A DNA stretch of 64,000 nt from Sthenelais limicola (Eukaryota; Annelida; Polychaeta; Phyllodocida; Sigalionidae). How positions within the stretch are numbered: position 1 is the stretch's first letter; each line of letters opens with the position of its first letter. The notes under the pieces were generated by a model. It was not told the DNA's origin, did not search any database, and saw nothing but the letters and a program-made list of their open reading frames with translations. This document shows, piece by piece, positions 49,200 to 61,278 of the stretch. The stretch is from positions 70,708,773-70,772,772 of the forward strand of contig OW804095.1 of the NCBI GenBank assembly GCA_942159475.1, written 5' to 3'. The position numbers and the translations under genes were made by a program.

Positions 49200-50890
49200 A
49201 TTTAAAAAAATCATTTTGCATAATTAAAACCCAGGTGAATGCGAATGAAAATTGGGAAAAAAAACACGAAACAAGAAGAAGGTATTATGCTAAAGAATAC
49301 AAGTTTCTAAAAAACAAAATACCTCGTTCGTCCTCCTAGCTATGATAGAATTGTCTTATCTAGACGGTCATATTATTTTTTCAGTAAACATCAATCGCTT
49401 GTCTAGACCTGTAACCATGTATTAATATATTATCAACATGCTTCTCACGTTTTGCCAGCAGACAAAGCAAAACATCTGGGATGGAACGTCATACAATGAA
49501 TTAACAAAGTGTATTAATCAATTATAAATTTGTACTCACATAGATGTATCAAACATTTCACCCTTTCAGATTATATTGAGACTTCCATATTGCCAATTTC
49601 CTGGCGGATCTTATAATTATTCTGTAATGAAATGGTGTTTAAAATATATTAATCTTTTAGAGAATTGGCGTTCGTCCAACCTTCTCAAGAATTTGTATTG
49701 GTTATATTATGACAAATACTTGGGATCTGCAATTATCTTAAGTCTGTCGGTTGTTTGAGTAAAGCATTTAGTCGCCAGCGTAAAGAGCAAAAGAAATATT
49801 TAACAAACAGCCGACCCCTGGTTTCAATTAACGGTCTATGAAATCAGGGACACGTCCAGTTGCTGGGAGTAAACATACGTGGAAGTTGTCAGGATTTAGT
49901 TCCTACTCCATTACACATAACATTTCAATAGGATTTTAGTTGTAAAATGTAGAATAAAAGAAATCCTGCTAGAAGTAAATCAAACTAAACGAAACAGGTG
50001 TCTGCTAACGTATAAAGGAGGCGAATTAATCTTGCTATTACAATATGATTCTCAGAAATATCAGTTCACTTTCTATTAGCCTGAGTAATAATACTATTTA
50101 TAATCATCTGTTTTCTGCAGTCTTTATGTTATGATATAAGTAATATACCATTTTCAATAATAATCCCCAAGTGTAGAGTATTCGATGATCATAGATTTAG
50201 CCTGGATAATTCCTTCCAACAAGATTAGGCAGTCATAAAGTAAAAGGATAGAGGATCAATAGCATTAACATCCAGGTGTGGGACAATGGATCTAATATAC
50301 ATACCTTTGTGATCATTTATCCACACAAATTCCACTCACTTGAGCAGAAGAAACTACTGACTGAGCAGCATAATAAAATGAAAAAAATATCCAGGGATCT
50401 TATTCAGTTATGCCGGCATGATTTCAAATCTCAAAGTTTCGTCCCAGTCAATGATGTATGTTATTATATCCCCAAAAGAAAAAAATATTTGGTACCATAT
50501 ATTAGTAAATATTTATAACTGAATATTATATCCCAGCTGCCTGTTTCAGTCCATTTGCTATTTTACAGTCGAACAGAGATTCAAGGAGTACACACCAGTA
50601 TTGATCTGTCACTTCGGAGTTCCGTTCTCTTGTTACCAACCAGTCAGTCAAGTTCGGTCTAATTTCCCTAACACATGGAACCGCATAATGCAAGTTCGGC
50701 TTTCTGTGGTGAGTCTACACTTCAACCCAACGCAAGATTGAGGTGGCACACAGCATAACCCAAGGTTAATTTGAGTGTGACGGCTTAATAATCGCTTTAT
50801 ATCGGGCGAGGTAAATCGCCCATGGTGCTCAGCAAATAAAGCGCATGCAAAGGTGGTAGGGCTCTTTCCAAAATGTATAGAACTGCGGTG
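49200..50890. other. Intergenic DNA
   Basis: No gene is supported. Short frames at 49576-49758 and 50276-50518 lack domains. If the RPQSA gene has 5' exons they would lie here, but I could not identify any. Confidence 0.4.
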
Positions 50891-50899
50891 TATATTATT

Positions 50900-50991
50900 A
50901 CTATAACCCAGAGGTAGTAGTTGAATACAGAAGCATATGACTGTATACATGTACATGTTTCTGAATTCAGCTACTACCTCTGGATTATAGT
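50900..50991. ncRNA. let-7-like hairpin, candidate microRNA precursor
   Basis: Arms of 33 nt pair with two mismatches and one G-U around a 26-nt loop, and a few more outer pairs are possible. The 5' arm contains AGAGGTAGTAGTTGAATA. The 3' arm contains CAGCTACTACCTCTGG, so both strands would carry GAGGTAGTAG near the 5' arm. GAGGTAGTAG equals positions 2-11 of let-7, and the next bases (TTGAATA) resemble let-7 GTTGTATA with one deletion. Against it: the base before the seed is A rather than T, arm pairing is unusually perfect, and a small foldback transposon could give the same structure. Confidence 0.5.
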
Positions 50992-50999
50992 GATATGTT

Positions 51000-53300
51000 T
51001 GGAAATACGAATGAAGCTTTTTGCTTTCTGTTGGGAATAATGCAACATGAATGAAACCTTTTACTTTATGTTGAGTATAATCAAACAAAAAGAAAAAACG
51101 ATCCATTCATGTTTCCACACATGTCGCCATAACCCTGTAATTGTGCTATACCCGTATATCACAATTACACGGTCAATTCGAGATATATTGATTACAGGTT
51201 TTATGTTTTAAGGCGTGTGTTTACTCAAGGTATACGTGTGTCTAAATTGATTCTAAGAGGAGTAGCTAAAACAATGAGGACGGTATTGCGTTTTGTCATA
51301 TATATGCGCATGCTGTCTGAGAGGTGTAATAATAAACGGGTGCAAATATTTATATTGTACACGTACGATAAAAATTCGAAGTTGTTTTCTGTTAACCTTT
51401 AACTATTTTATGGCGATACAAAATAAAAAACAAAGTAACAAAGTTTTATATTTCTCTATTATGTTATGCTAAGTGCATATATAATAAAATAATGAATGGA
51501 ACTAGGAGCAGCTTAATCTCACAGCCTCTCAGATTGGATAAGAAAAGTAAAGAAAGGCTAAGAAACAGTAGTGCATTCTACAAGAGCAATGTCTTATGGA
51601 ACAATCTTCCAATATGAAATACGTTGACAGGAAGATAGAGAAAGTTATGTGAAATCTTTGAAAGTATGGTACATTTAATAAAAAAGGATGTCGATGTATA
51701 GATACATTATTCATATGGTTGGCTAATATCCTAAGGGCTGACCAATTCTTGGTGTACTGATTTTGAGGATTTATTATACTTCAGTGTCTATTATGAGCCT
51801 AGCTAGGCCAGGAGAAGTAGGAAATGTGTTCCTCACTCAAGCCCTGGCTGGAGTTTATCCTGTGCTGTTTGATCGGAGATAGAGTTGCTGTAAATTATTA
51901 AATATTATATCGGCTTGAATCATTGGTCAGGACCTTGCCACTCCACTCCACCTACAGAACCAGCAACAACATATTGGCCTGAATGAAATAATTATAATAA
52001 TAATGAAATTTTAATTGCGTTTTGCGGTTGGAGCGAGAGGCTTTCCCTCACATTAGAGGGAATCAATCAACACTGAGCGTAGACTGGGAGCTATTGATTG
52101 AATATTTATTGGACGTGACTACCATCTCGTTCCATCCTCTGTGTGCCGATGAGGGAGACGGGTCAGGAAAACAGGACTAATCCGATTATTATTACTAATA
52201 CATATAAACATGAATCACGTCTTTACTCAATCTGAAAAAGCGGCCTTATGTTAAAACCAATTGAGAAATTTAAAAAAAAACACCAATTGAGAGGGAGCTC
52301 TAGCGCCAATATACGATTATGTTGCCATGATTATGATATTCATCGGCTTCCTATTCGTCCTAACACGTCTAGCGCAGATGAATTTAACAATCGCAAAGGT
52401 GCATGTTAGGCGATGTACTGACGGATTTGTTTACTCATTTCCCTAAGGCTCGGCGTAAGTGAAGTACCTATACTTATTATTGGATCTATTGAGTACCTTT
52501 CAACTGATTTTAGTTGAATGAAAGTTTGCCACCTATTGTAGACCATAGCATTGCATGGTAGAATTAACACATGCCAAAGAATTATATAGCTATATATATT
52601 CGATCAGTTGATCTTACTTATGGACAGTACTGCTGACTATATAATTTAGGCAAGGGTTCGTGTGATTCGCGAATATACGAATACTGTACCTATTTCCTAT
52701 AGTAAAAAAATATCAGTGCTTTGTCTGTACTTTTGATCGTTTGAGGAATTATAATTGAAAGGTCAATGGTAATGTTTTAGAGTGAACACACAGATCACTA
52801 ATTAATATACATCAGTGGATGGAATTCACTATAGTTGAGGTGGTAGGAGGGCTGGGGTATATTTGGCATATTGAATTAGAAACACCTTTCCAAGTATATG
52901 TTTCAAAGGTCAATGGCATGACTACCTTCCCTCATAAATTATTCCCATGTCCAATCGCCATTGATTGATGTAACAATTACGGGCTTGGATTACACGGAAG
53001 TTGTTATTACGCTGATTTACAGGATAGGCCTATACCGTTGCTTGTGTGAAAGGGGATTTATAATTCTAAGTGTGCAACGCGGCTAAAGGTGTATCATTGT
53101 CCAATTCTAGTTGATTCATAAAATACACTCATAAGGAACAGCTTATCAGACATGTGCCCCCTGGGAACATGAGCGGTCCTTTACAATATAGTATAATACA
53201 TGTAGCCACATATATTATATATATGTATGTCATGGATACAATCCCAGTTAGCTATGCATTTTCTAATTGTCTAAATTTATTTTTAGTTGTTTATTGATGA
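51000..53300. other. Intergenic DNA
   Basis: No coding exon is supported. The stretch contains interspersed repeat copy B near 52005-52140 and otherwise AT-rich sequence. Confidence 0.4.
52005..52145 (+). repeat. Interspersed repeat copy B (AGAGGCTTTCCCTCA family)
   Basis: It shares TTTTGCGGTT, GCGAGAGGCTTTCCCTCA and CTGAGCGTAGACTGGGAG with the copy in intron 4 of the four-helix gene, in the same orientation. Both lie close to ATAATA-type microsatellite DNA. Confidence 0.6.
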
Positions 53301-53546
53301 TATATGGGTCAGATTTTCAGAAAATGTACAATTGGCAGATCTACATATTTAGTAAATTCTGCTAAATAAGACAGAAGAATGGTCAAAACTAGGTATATCT
53401 GAGTATATTTGGTATTGCCTTGATTCAAACAATATGTTTGGTTGTGTTAACCTGCATTTTGAACATCATTATTGTCTTAAATTTGTGTTATTTGAATGGA
53501 TTGCTGAAGACAAATTGTACATTTTCTGAAAATCTTACCCATATAA
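53301..53546. mobile_element. ~246-bp MITE-like element
   Basis: Terminal inverted repeats of about 35 bp: the left has TATATGGGTCAGATTTTCAG then AAAATGTACAATTG. The right arm is the near-perfect complement, ending in ACCCATATA. The interior is non-coding and AT-rich. A TA-type target duplication cannot be separated from the repeat end. Confidence 0.7.
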
Positions 53547-54109
53547 CAAATTAATATTTGCTACTCACTGTCGATATACCAGTGCTTGGGTAGCTGGTCT
53601 AAAACCAGTTCCTTACTATTGGGTATGATAAATTATTCATTGGATCAAAATGTCCAACTGCATGTGGTTTTATAGAATTACATACATGTACGCCTACACA
53701 GCTATGTTTGCAGCCAAGTACTATATATTGTAAGTCTTTTGAGTGAAGTTCATGTTCAAAATTAATGAGATGCACATAACATATCGAGAAAAAATAGTGG
53801 GAAATCTGTTCATAGCATTTTGAAAAACGACTTGATATGGACTATTACATTTGGGATATATACGTTTCTCTTACAAAGTGAACATGTCTTGCTAATATGC
53901 TTGAGAGTTTGTTTTGATTTCGCCACCATATATCTATAATGTGAAGACGGGCCAACAAAATGTGAAGGTGCCATTGCAGATTTAATATCACATATAATAA
54001 GATATAATTCATCAATTGTTAACAGCACTTTGTTTGCCAGAAACCAAGCAGTGCCAGCGATGCATTGGAATTGACAACAACCATGATGGTAACCTTGTGC
54101 CATGAACAT

Positions 54110-55053
54110 GATATACTATAGGGGAAACATGCATACTACATTGAGCCACGAGAACAAAACTGGTCGGTAGTATGTTATGTATGTTGCTCTACACATTCCC
54201 AAACATGAAAAGCACGTCTACACAGGATACCATAACGGATAATTTTCTCTTCAAGTCTCAACAACACAACTTAGGTTCTCTACGAGAAGAAGTAAGACTT
54301 ACCAGGCGTAGACTCTTGTTGTTTTTAGACCAATCCCCTTAGATGGTCATCATATATAGTAGAAATAAGAATGGAAAAGGAGATCCAAATCTAGCTGGCG
54401 ATACCTCCCATGAGTTGGTGAGGTGTTGTAGCTTTCCAGCGGCCTTAGCGACCGTCCGCCAGCGCAGTGCGATTTCACATGTTGACCGTTGTCATGTGAC
54501 ATAAACGCGAACACTATTCGTGTGTTCGGCCATTATGTACATGTACCGTATGTAATGTATACACGTATGGGTATGCGGATCGGAAACTTCCGAACATTAC
54601 CAATCACCATAATATCATGTAAGTTTGTGCGACAAGGAAAATAGCATCTTTGGTCTTGAAGGCCGGAGTATAGTATCTATCATGACGCGGAACAGTAAAA
54701 TACTGGTAAAAGCAATAATTAAGATAATAAAGATATATAATAAGCATCATAATAACTCCCATCGCCATCTAATGACATCAAAATCAAAGACAAAGGTAAT
54801 ATGCTGCTGAAGCGCGAATCCTTCTTTTATTGATAAAGCTGAGATACCAATGTTCGTAACACTGAGCCTGCAGTTTTTCCTACTCTTTTACGAAGAATAA
54901 TATTAGATTTTAAGAAGGATGGTGTTCAGCATTCGTCAGTGTGTGGACTCTGTATTAACTTAGACTGATTAGCAAGTCGTGAACAATTTTCAACGTCTAT
55001 AAACCATAACGAAACTCAATGAATATATTGTTACACCTTATTATGTTATGTCT
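54110..55053. other. Intergenic DNA
   Basis: A minus-strand 99-residue frame at 53810-54109 (ending KSFFKML) has Cys pairs (CSLC) but no recognised fold. It is listed here rather than called as a gene. Confidence 0.35.
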
Positions 55054-56084
55054 ACCCAGGGAGAAATGTAACGTTCTTTGAACGTTTGTGTAACGTTTGG
55101 ATATAACTGTTTGCAAACGGTACCCAAACAGTGAACGCACAGTGCATGAACATTAAGTGAGGACAATCATCGTTTGTATGCAAACATTGTACAAACGTTT
55201 GCAAACGATCAGGAGGTGTCCAAACGAGCAATAAACGTTATACAAACCGTTCTTTTTAAAAGTTGTTATACCTCATTGGGATATATATATATGTACGACT
55301 AATAACGAAATGAGTTGCACACAGAGACATGAAGGTATTTATAAGGCAAACGAGAGGACGCCAGGCCTGGCGAATCATACTCCCTGACTGGGTGTGGATA
55401 AACATGGTCTTATATTATTGATCGCTGCATTTCGAGATCTTAACGGATTTTGATGATCTCACTCCTCCATAATGCTGACATATTTCCGCGTCGTTTGAGA
55501 TATAATACAAGTTTCTGACCGTAGCGGTTCATCTTCTGTAGGCTTTGGAAAATGCGGCAATGTTGCGGCGACGGCGGCGACGGCGGCGACGCTTCCCTCT
55601 TCCACTGCAGAATTTGAATCTGCCGCCATTTTGCATTCAGCTGCATGCGTCCTTGCAGTTTGAATGATACAATGGAGAATTCTGTTCCATACAGGCATTA
55701 AACCTTCACTGCAAGTGACCCTAGTTATACACAACATATTTATACCCTACCCTACACAGTAGGACGAATAAGAAATCAATGCAATACTAAGATGTTACCT
55801 CTAATATAAATGCGTTGAGCTGAGTGCATGGTAATCCAACGGCTATGTCATGGCGGATTATCTGTGACTCAGACTCATGTCTCATTTGAAAATACACAGA
55901 ACGCTAAACAACTGTTCAATGAACGTTTATTTAATGTTTGGGGACATTGACTTTTGTCCTCACCAACGCAAACGGTAGACAGACGGGAGAAACGTTACAT
56001 GAACATTTGCAAACGCACAGAACGCCAAACAACTGATCAACAAACGTTTATCTGGTGTGCGTGAACGTTCGCTTCTCCCTGGGT
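55054..56084. mobile_element. 1031-bp non-autonomous DNA transposon with AACGTT subterminal words
   Basis: Exact 12-bp terminal inverted repeats ACCCAGGGAGAA / TTCTCCCTGGGT are each followed by a GNAACGTTC-like sequence. Both ends are packed with CAAACGTT/AACGTTTG words (about 200 bp per side), the kind of subterminal array a transposase binds. Flanks TATGTCTA and TATGTACT could be a damaged 8-bp target duplication, as in hAT elements, but only 5 of 8 bases match. The middle contains an exon-like ORF on the minus strand. Confidence 0.65.
55463..55629 (-). CDS. Exon-like ORF inside the 1-kb transposon
   Basis: The start has a good context, AAAATGGCGGC, and encodes MAADSNSAVEEG followed by a VAAVAAVAA run from a GTCGCCGCC triplication, then PKPTEDEPLRSE. 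The frame stops at 55459, but GTGAGA overlapping the stop would make a donor site ending the exon at 55463. This looks like a first coding exon. It may be a captured host gene 5' exon or a decayed transposon ORF. No downstream exon was found. Confidence 0.35.
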
Positions 56085-57223
56085 ATGTACTGTTGTAGCC
56101 GTCATTACTTCACTAATACATAAGGAGAAAGCCATTGAGTTCTCTGCTGGAATATCATTCTACTTAGTTCGGACGAATGCGGACGAACGGACGAATGGAC
56201 GAACAGACGAGTGGACGAACTGCATTGTCTAACAATTAAAACAATAAGAGATGAATCTTGGTCTCAGCTAGTAGCCCATTTATTGAAGTATCTTGAAAGG
56301 TAGATGTGGACTGCTTGATGTCTGGGCTGCAACTGCCCTTACCCTAAAATCTCACCCCTATTTATACCCCCCAGAGATCCGTCCTCACTCACAATGTGAG
56401 ACCCTGCCCCCTGGTGGCGGACGAATGTACCCTATACATCATTCGTCCATCCCAGTCCGTCCCACACTACAACAGTACATTTAACATTTCATTTCATTAC
56501 CTCCTACCTGTATGGAGGCTAACGCCACAGTTACATTCCATTTCATCAGTTTTAACAATGGGTGCAATTAATACATCAAAACACATTTTTTTAAAGTACA
56601 ATGCATGACGGTGTGAGTCAAAGGCCTTTTAAGCTCTTTCAATGTTACTTATTATGGCAATTGTTTTAATAAGCGGGGTTTTCATAACTATGGTTAATTA
56701 GTTCACCTTGCTACATTGTACCTGCTGCCAGCTGGTGCTATATGCCTATAATGTGTTTCCTGAGTCACTCCTATTTCACTATCATTAAAATATTAGAGGA
56801 CAGAACCATACTACTCTTACAGTTATGTATGAAAATACAGGAGTGACATGAGTTATTGCATTAAATTTGCCACTCTTAATTATGAGACGACTAAGCCAAA
56901 TAATTCTTAGGTTGTGCGCCACTTAGAAACACATTAAAGTTTTGTATGTTTTACATCTTATATAATATTTCTTTAAATGTTATACTTCGATGTAAAACCC
57001 CTCAACAATAGAATTAGTTCAGGGCACAACGAAACCCGCTCAGAGCGAGAGTGCTTTGAAAAATATAACCTGAATACAATCTGTTGAAATTTTCTCTTAA
57101 GCAGAAAGAACCATTACGTTAAGTATTTATTCCTCAAAATGGCGGCAAACCCTATTTATTTAACATTTGTTAAGTGTCTAGGGTCAAATAAACACGCAAC
57201 AACCCTCAGTTTCTCAGCGTCAC

Positions 57224-57285
57224 GATATTCAATGCACCACTATCGTGGGCTTACGCCCTTGACCGCGCGCAGTGCATTGAATATC
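57224..57285. repeat. Foldback repeat with a GGGCTTACGCCC centre
   Basis: Perfect 14-bp arms GATATTCAATGCAC / GTGCATTGAATATC surround a ~34-nt centre containing GTGGGCTTACGCCC. The centre resembles the GGGCTTCGCCC apex of the 121-bp foldback at 29331, suggesting related elements. Confidence 0.65.
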
Positions 57286-57779
57286 ACGCCCGCCTCGAAA
57301 ACCGGGTATCTAATCCAGGTATAGTATAAATATATTTTACATTCTTTATTTCTTTTTTCATTGAATTTGCTTGAGGTGTCAAGGTTAAAGAAAGCTCGTG
57401 CATTCCCTTTCAGATTGTAGTTAATCAATGGCTTCAGACTTAAACCCAATGTTTGTTGTCTTGGCAATGCATGTATTTTAAGTGTTTATTAGTGCCATAC
57501 CATTACGATGTCTCTGCAACCTGGCCCTACTGGGGTATACGTGCCAATGTTTGCACACTGTACCGGGATTAGATTAAAGAATTCTTTAGTTGTCTTCCTG
57601 ATAGTACATCAACAAAAATGTCGTGTAGTTGGTCGAGAAAAGAGTCGGATAGTCGTCCAAAAGGTCGTTCACCTTGCTACTAATTCATAACGAAGCAGCG
57701 CCTGAAAACACCCATGGTGGATAACGCATACTTTTGTAACTGTATATATCAAATATGACATTGGCCGTAAATGAAACAA

Positions 57780-57912
57780 TGCAACAAAATAACCATCGGT
57801 TAACGAGAGAATGACCAGCGCACAAATTAAAGTATGCCCTATCTTGTATGCAACAAAATAACCATCGGTTAACGAGAGAATGACCAGCGCACAAAGTATG
57901 CCCTATCTTGCC
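57780..57912. repeat. ~68-bp tandem duplication
   Basis: Two copies begin TGCAACAAAATAACCATCGG and end AGTATGCCCTATCTTG. The first has a few extra bases (AATTA) before AGTATG. Confidence 0.85.
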
Positions 57913-57919
57913 CCAGAAA

Positions 57920-59620
57920 AGTATTGGCAAAAAAATATATAATTCGTGAGAACGTATAGTTTACAATCAGTTTGAAAAGTTAGGAAAGTTAGGTATAACG
58001 CAAATTTTATATGTTGTTACATGTACGACGAGAGAGAGTTGTTTTATGCTCATTACCAATGGAGCGTGTATGCTGAATGAATTCATTCAGCAACAATGAC
58101 TTATATATCTATAAACGGTACCGCATTATAACAAACGATAAAACTGAATAGAGCACGTCACAGTACCAGTATAATATAATTATGTACATTGTATTCATAT
58201 AACAAGTTTAGTTGAAAGTAGTTTATTATCTTTCTTTGATTAGACCTACCAGACTAATGAATTATTTTTCCGCATATATGTCATATCGATCAATGAGTAT
58301 ACATGTAGGATGTATTAGCAAGATGTCCGCGGTAAAGCATGCCCGAAACGGTTTGTTTGTTTTCCTATGGCTATACCATTGCGATAGTGCAGTAATGTTT
58401 AGGCAATTAGCATGGTCGAAAAAGAATACTAATAAAAAACACTTAATATGCATGTAAATCCTTATAGAAAGGAGTTTGGTAATCCTGGATTATATTGGTA
58501 AAAACATCTTCCAGGGATAACAGTTCATTGGAGCCAAAAAGTGTTCAGCCTCAGCCCCACTCCTGCACTCGAGATCTCCATGTCCACCGATTGCAATGCT
58601 GATTGCCGTGGAAGCCGAGACGATTGTATATGACGAGAATCGAGTATTATATCTATCATTTTTCCAAATTCTTCATATGAAAGTGGCCCTGATAGTAACA
58701 GTTGATACCTACCTAGTGACTGGGCGAAAATCCAAAGTCAATCGAACTTGTTGTCTTATTGAATAAATGAATACAAAAGAGGATTATTGTGATTCTCTTG
58801 CGTCTTTCGTATTCTGATCACACCAACGACCCAGAAGCAAGACCCAGCTCGATCGTCGATTGTGATTTCTCCCACTTTTTGTGGACTTTCATGGCTTAAA
58901 ATACGCTAACACTACGCTTGGTGAATGAACTTTCAACCCCCTCATCGATTCCAACTCAATTCTTTGCATGGAAATTGTACTTGATAAAGAAATAATAATT
59001 CTGTCGTTATACAAGCTTACTCCAGCAGGATGAACTCTGGCAGAAAAGTAGGTCTCGACTTGTGACGACACTCCCATAAGCTATGTATAGTAACCCTATT
59101 TCGCTCTCTATTTCTTGATAAATCTCAATGATTAGCTCTTGAAAGTAATACCATCTGATTCCTCATGGAACAAAATACCTATTGACACACATTCCTTTAT
59201 TTGAACAAAAGTGTTTTAGACGTTATTTGAGATTTAGAATGGCTCTGGTCGAATCGGATTTGGCAAGACAAGATGGCGACTGAGAATTATCTGTGTTTCC
59301 CTAGTGTCAAAAACCCACCCCTCCTGGCAACAGAAACGTTGGAAAACTTAAGAATATGTTATGAACGATCACCTGAAGGATAGAAGCATGTATATATCTA
59401 ACTTTAACAGTCCGTCCATTTGACATTTTCTTGTTATCAAGCTTTTTCTACAACATTTCTATAGCAGCCCACAAAAATGTGTTAATTTCTATTTAATTGT
59501 CTTATTTATGAATGACGCAGTAAATTGGTATTATTGCAATTAAAAGCCTATAGTATGGTGCCAATGTACTTAAAATTTTGCAAAGGTTCATCTTTTAACA
59601 AGCGAGATATGAAAGCATTT
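57920..59620. other. Intergenic DNA upstream of histone H1
   Basis: No exon is supported. The short frames at 58212-58457 overlap on opposite strands and have no domain character. Confidence 0.4.
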
Positions 59621-59623
59621 GTC

Positions 59624-59639
59624 AAACACAACAAACACA
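59624..59639 (+). promoter_or_regulatory. Two H1-box (AAACACA) motifs
   Basis: AAACACA occurs at 59624-59630 and 59633-59639, about 190 bp upstream of the H1 start, and again at 59805-59811 next to the ATG. AAACACA is the known H1-specific promoter box of animal histone H1 genes, usually upstream of a TATA element. Only a weak GATAAA near 59718 is visible as TATA substitute. Confidence 0.5.
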
Positions 59640-59820
59640 ATCTAGCCAAGTTGGGAAGCCAGGAGGGACGCGCTGATGTAAACACAGCCTGCTTTCTCCC
59701 ACGTCCGCGCTCTGAGGATAAATTTTCTCGCAAGCAGGCGGGTGGGTTTGAATCCCAGGAACGCTGTGCCAACGCAGTAGTAATTTTCCGCGCACCAGCG
59801 TACAAAACACAACCGTTATC

Positions 59821-60933
59821 ATGGCCGACGCCGCCCCAGCTGCTGCCGCCCCCAAAGCGGCCCCTAAAAAGAAGGCATCCAAGCCTAAGAAGCCAGCTGA
59901 TCATCCTAAGTATTCCCAAATGATCAAGGAAGCCATCACGACATTGAAGGAACGTGGAGGATCATCAAGACAAGCTATCCTCAAGTACATCGTGAAAAAC
60001 TTCAAGGTGAATTACAGATTTTGATTTTTCTGATTGATAGAGAGCTATTGAGTGAAAGTCCTTTGTCCAATTTCCCCACTAGTGTATTGTAACTACAATC
60101 TCATTTACATTATTTTTTACTTTGAATTTAAACACATTCGTTAGATGGCTGGCCATGTTTTTCTCGAGACAATTGAGTACGTATTTTGGACTTCATATTT
60201 AAAAATAAAATGGCGGCGTAGCCATCTCGTTTAAGATCATTATTCAAACTGCTCTGATGAGTCGTGACTACTTTATTTTGCTTTTGCTCCACTTTATATC
60301 AAGGATGGATGTTAAACATCTCATAGAATCAGTGATTTGTTTATTTAAAGTTTTTCCTAGTTTTCCACTAATTTGTTTAACCTCGGCATTTTGATTGTAA
60401 ATTTCTGCTGATTGATAATTTTGTATTTGTTCTTGATTATCAATCAAAATCCTATAAGTGATGGAAGTAATTAAATAAATGCGTATTTACAATATTTGTT
60501 CCTCAATTCACAGGTTGCCGATGAGCGCTCCGCCAATGCTCATCTGAAGCTCGCCCTCAGGGCTGGAGTCAAGAAGGGAACGCTGAAGCAAGCCAAGGGC
60601 ACTGGGGCATCAGGCAGTTTCAAACTTGTCGCTGTCAAGGAGCCCAAGAAGGCTAAGAAACCCAAGGCAACAAAACCCAAAGCCAAGAAGCCCAAGACCC
60701 CCAAGAAGAAGCCTGCAGCTAAGAAAGCCAAGTCCCCCAAGAAGGCCTCTAAGCCCAAGGCAAAGAAGGCTTCACCAAAGAAGGCAGCTAAGCCCAAAGC
60801 AAAGAAGGCCACCCCTAAAAAGGCAGCCAAGCCCAAAGCAAAGAAGGCCACGCCTAAAAAGGCAGCCAAGCCTAAAACAGCAAAGGCAAAGCCAAAAGCA
60901 AAGAAGGCCGCGCCTAAAAAGGCCAAAAAGTAA
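59821..60933 (+). CDS. Histone H1, 201 aa, one intron
   Basis: Exon 1 (59821-60006) ends AAG|GTGAAT. Exon 2 (60514-60933) follows TTCACAG. Both are in phase 0, giving 201 residues. Order of parts: Ala/Pro/Lys-rich N-tail 1-26, winged-helix linker-histone domain about 28-100 (HPKYSQMIKEAITTLKERGG, SSRQAILKYIVKNFK | VADERSANAHLKLALRAGVK, GTLKQAKGTGASGSFKL), then a lysine-rich tail with repeats of AAKPKAKKATPK. It binds linker DNA and compacts chromatin. The intron interrupts the winged helix. An AATAAA at 61273-61278 and no histone stem-loop seen after the stop suggest a polyadenylated, replication-independent type. Confidence 0.92.
60007..60513 (+). other. Intron of histone H1
   Basis: A 507-bp intron with GTGAAT donor and CCTCAATTCACAG acceptor falls between the KNFK and VADE codons of the globular domain. 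No nested feature is seen. Confidence 0.85.
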
Positions 60934-61272
60934 ACGAACTCTATAAATAGACTATATCTAGTGTAGATTCGCCTTTCAAATCTCATACCTTGTCATCCAG
61001 TTTTCGACAAACTGACATTTTCACAAAAGCAGACTCATTTTCATCCTTTTGGTTAGGATGATTCATCGACAATTTAGTCTTCAAATTCCATTTCATTTCC
61101 ATGAAGTGAGCCCTTCTGGTGTCGCTACTCGAAACGAGTGTGCGCCCGAAAATTAGGAATCTTGTAAATTAAGCACTCGTTTTCTTTCATAACTCGTATT
61201 GGGTTAGGAACGTTCATGTTTATGCATGCCATGCATGCGCTGTTCGAAGAGGACTTCATCACATGTTAAGTA

Positions 61273-61278
61273 AATAAA
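61273..61278 (+). terminator. Polyadenylation signal of histone H1
   Basis: AATAAA lies 340 bp after the stop codon in the context GTAAATAAAATAC. It is the first canonical hexamer downstream. Confidence 0.5.

Noticed and set aside
50648..51106. 152-residue minus-strand frame
   Set aside because: It runs through the let-7-like hairpin, has no domain character and no codon-usage or splice support.
59525..59923. Frames of 123-132 residues on both strands over the H1 5' region
   Set aside because: They are other-frame readings of the H1 leader and first exon. H1 itself explains the coding signal.
60540..60986. 148-residue minus-strand and 106-residue plus-strand frames in H1 exon 2
   Set aside because: They are by-products of the repetitive lysine/alanine codons of the H1 tail.
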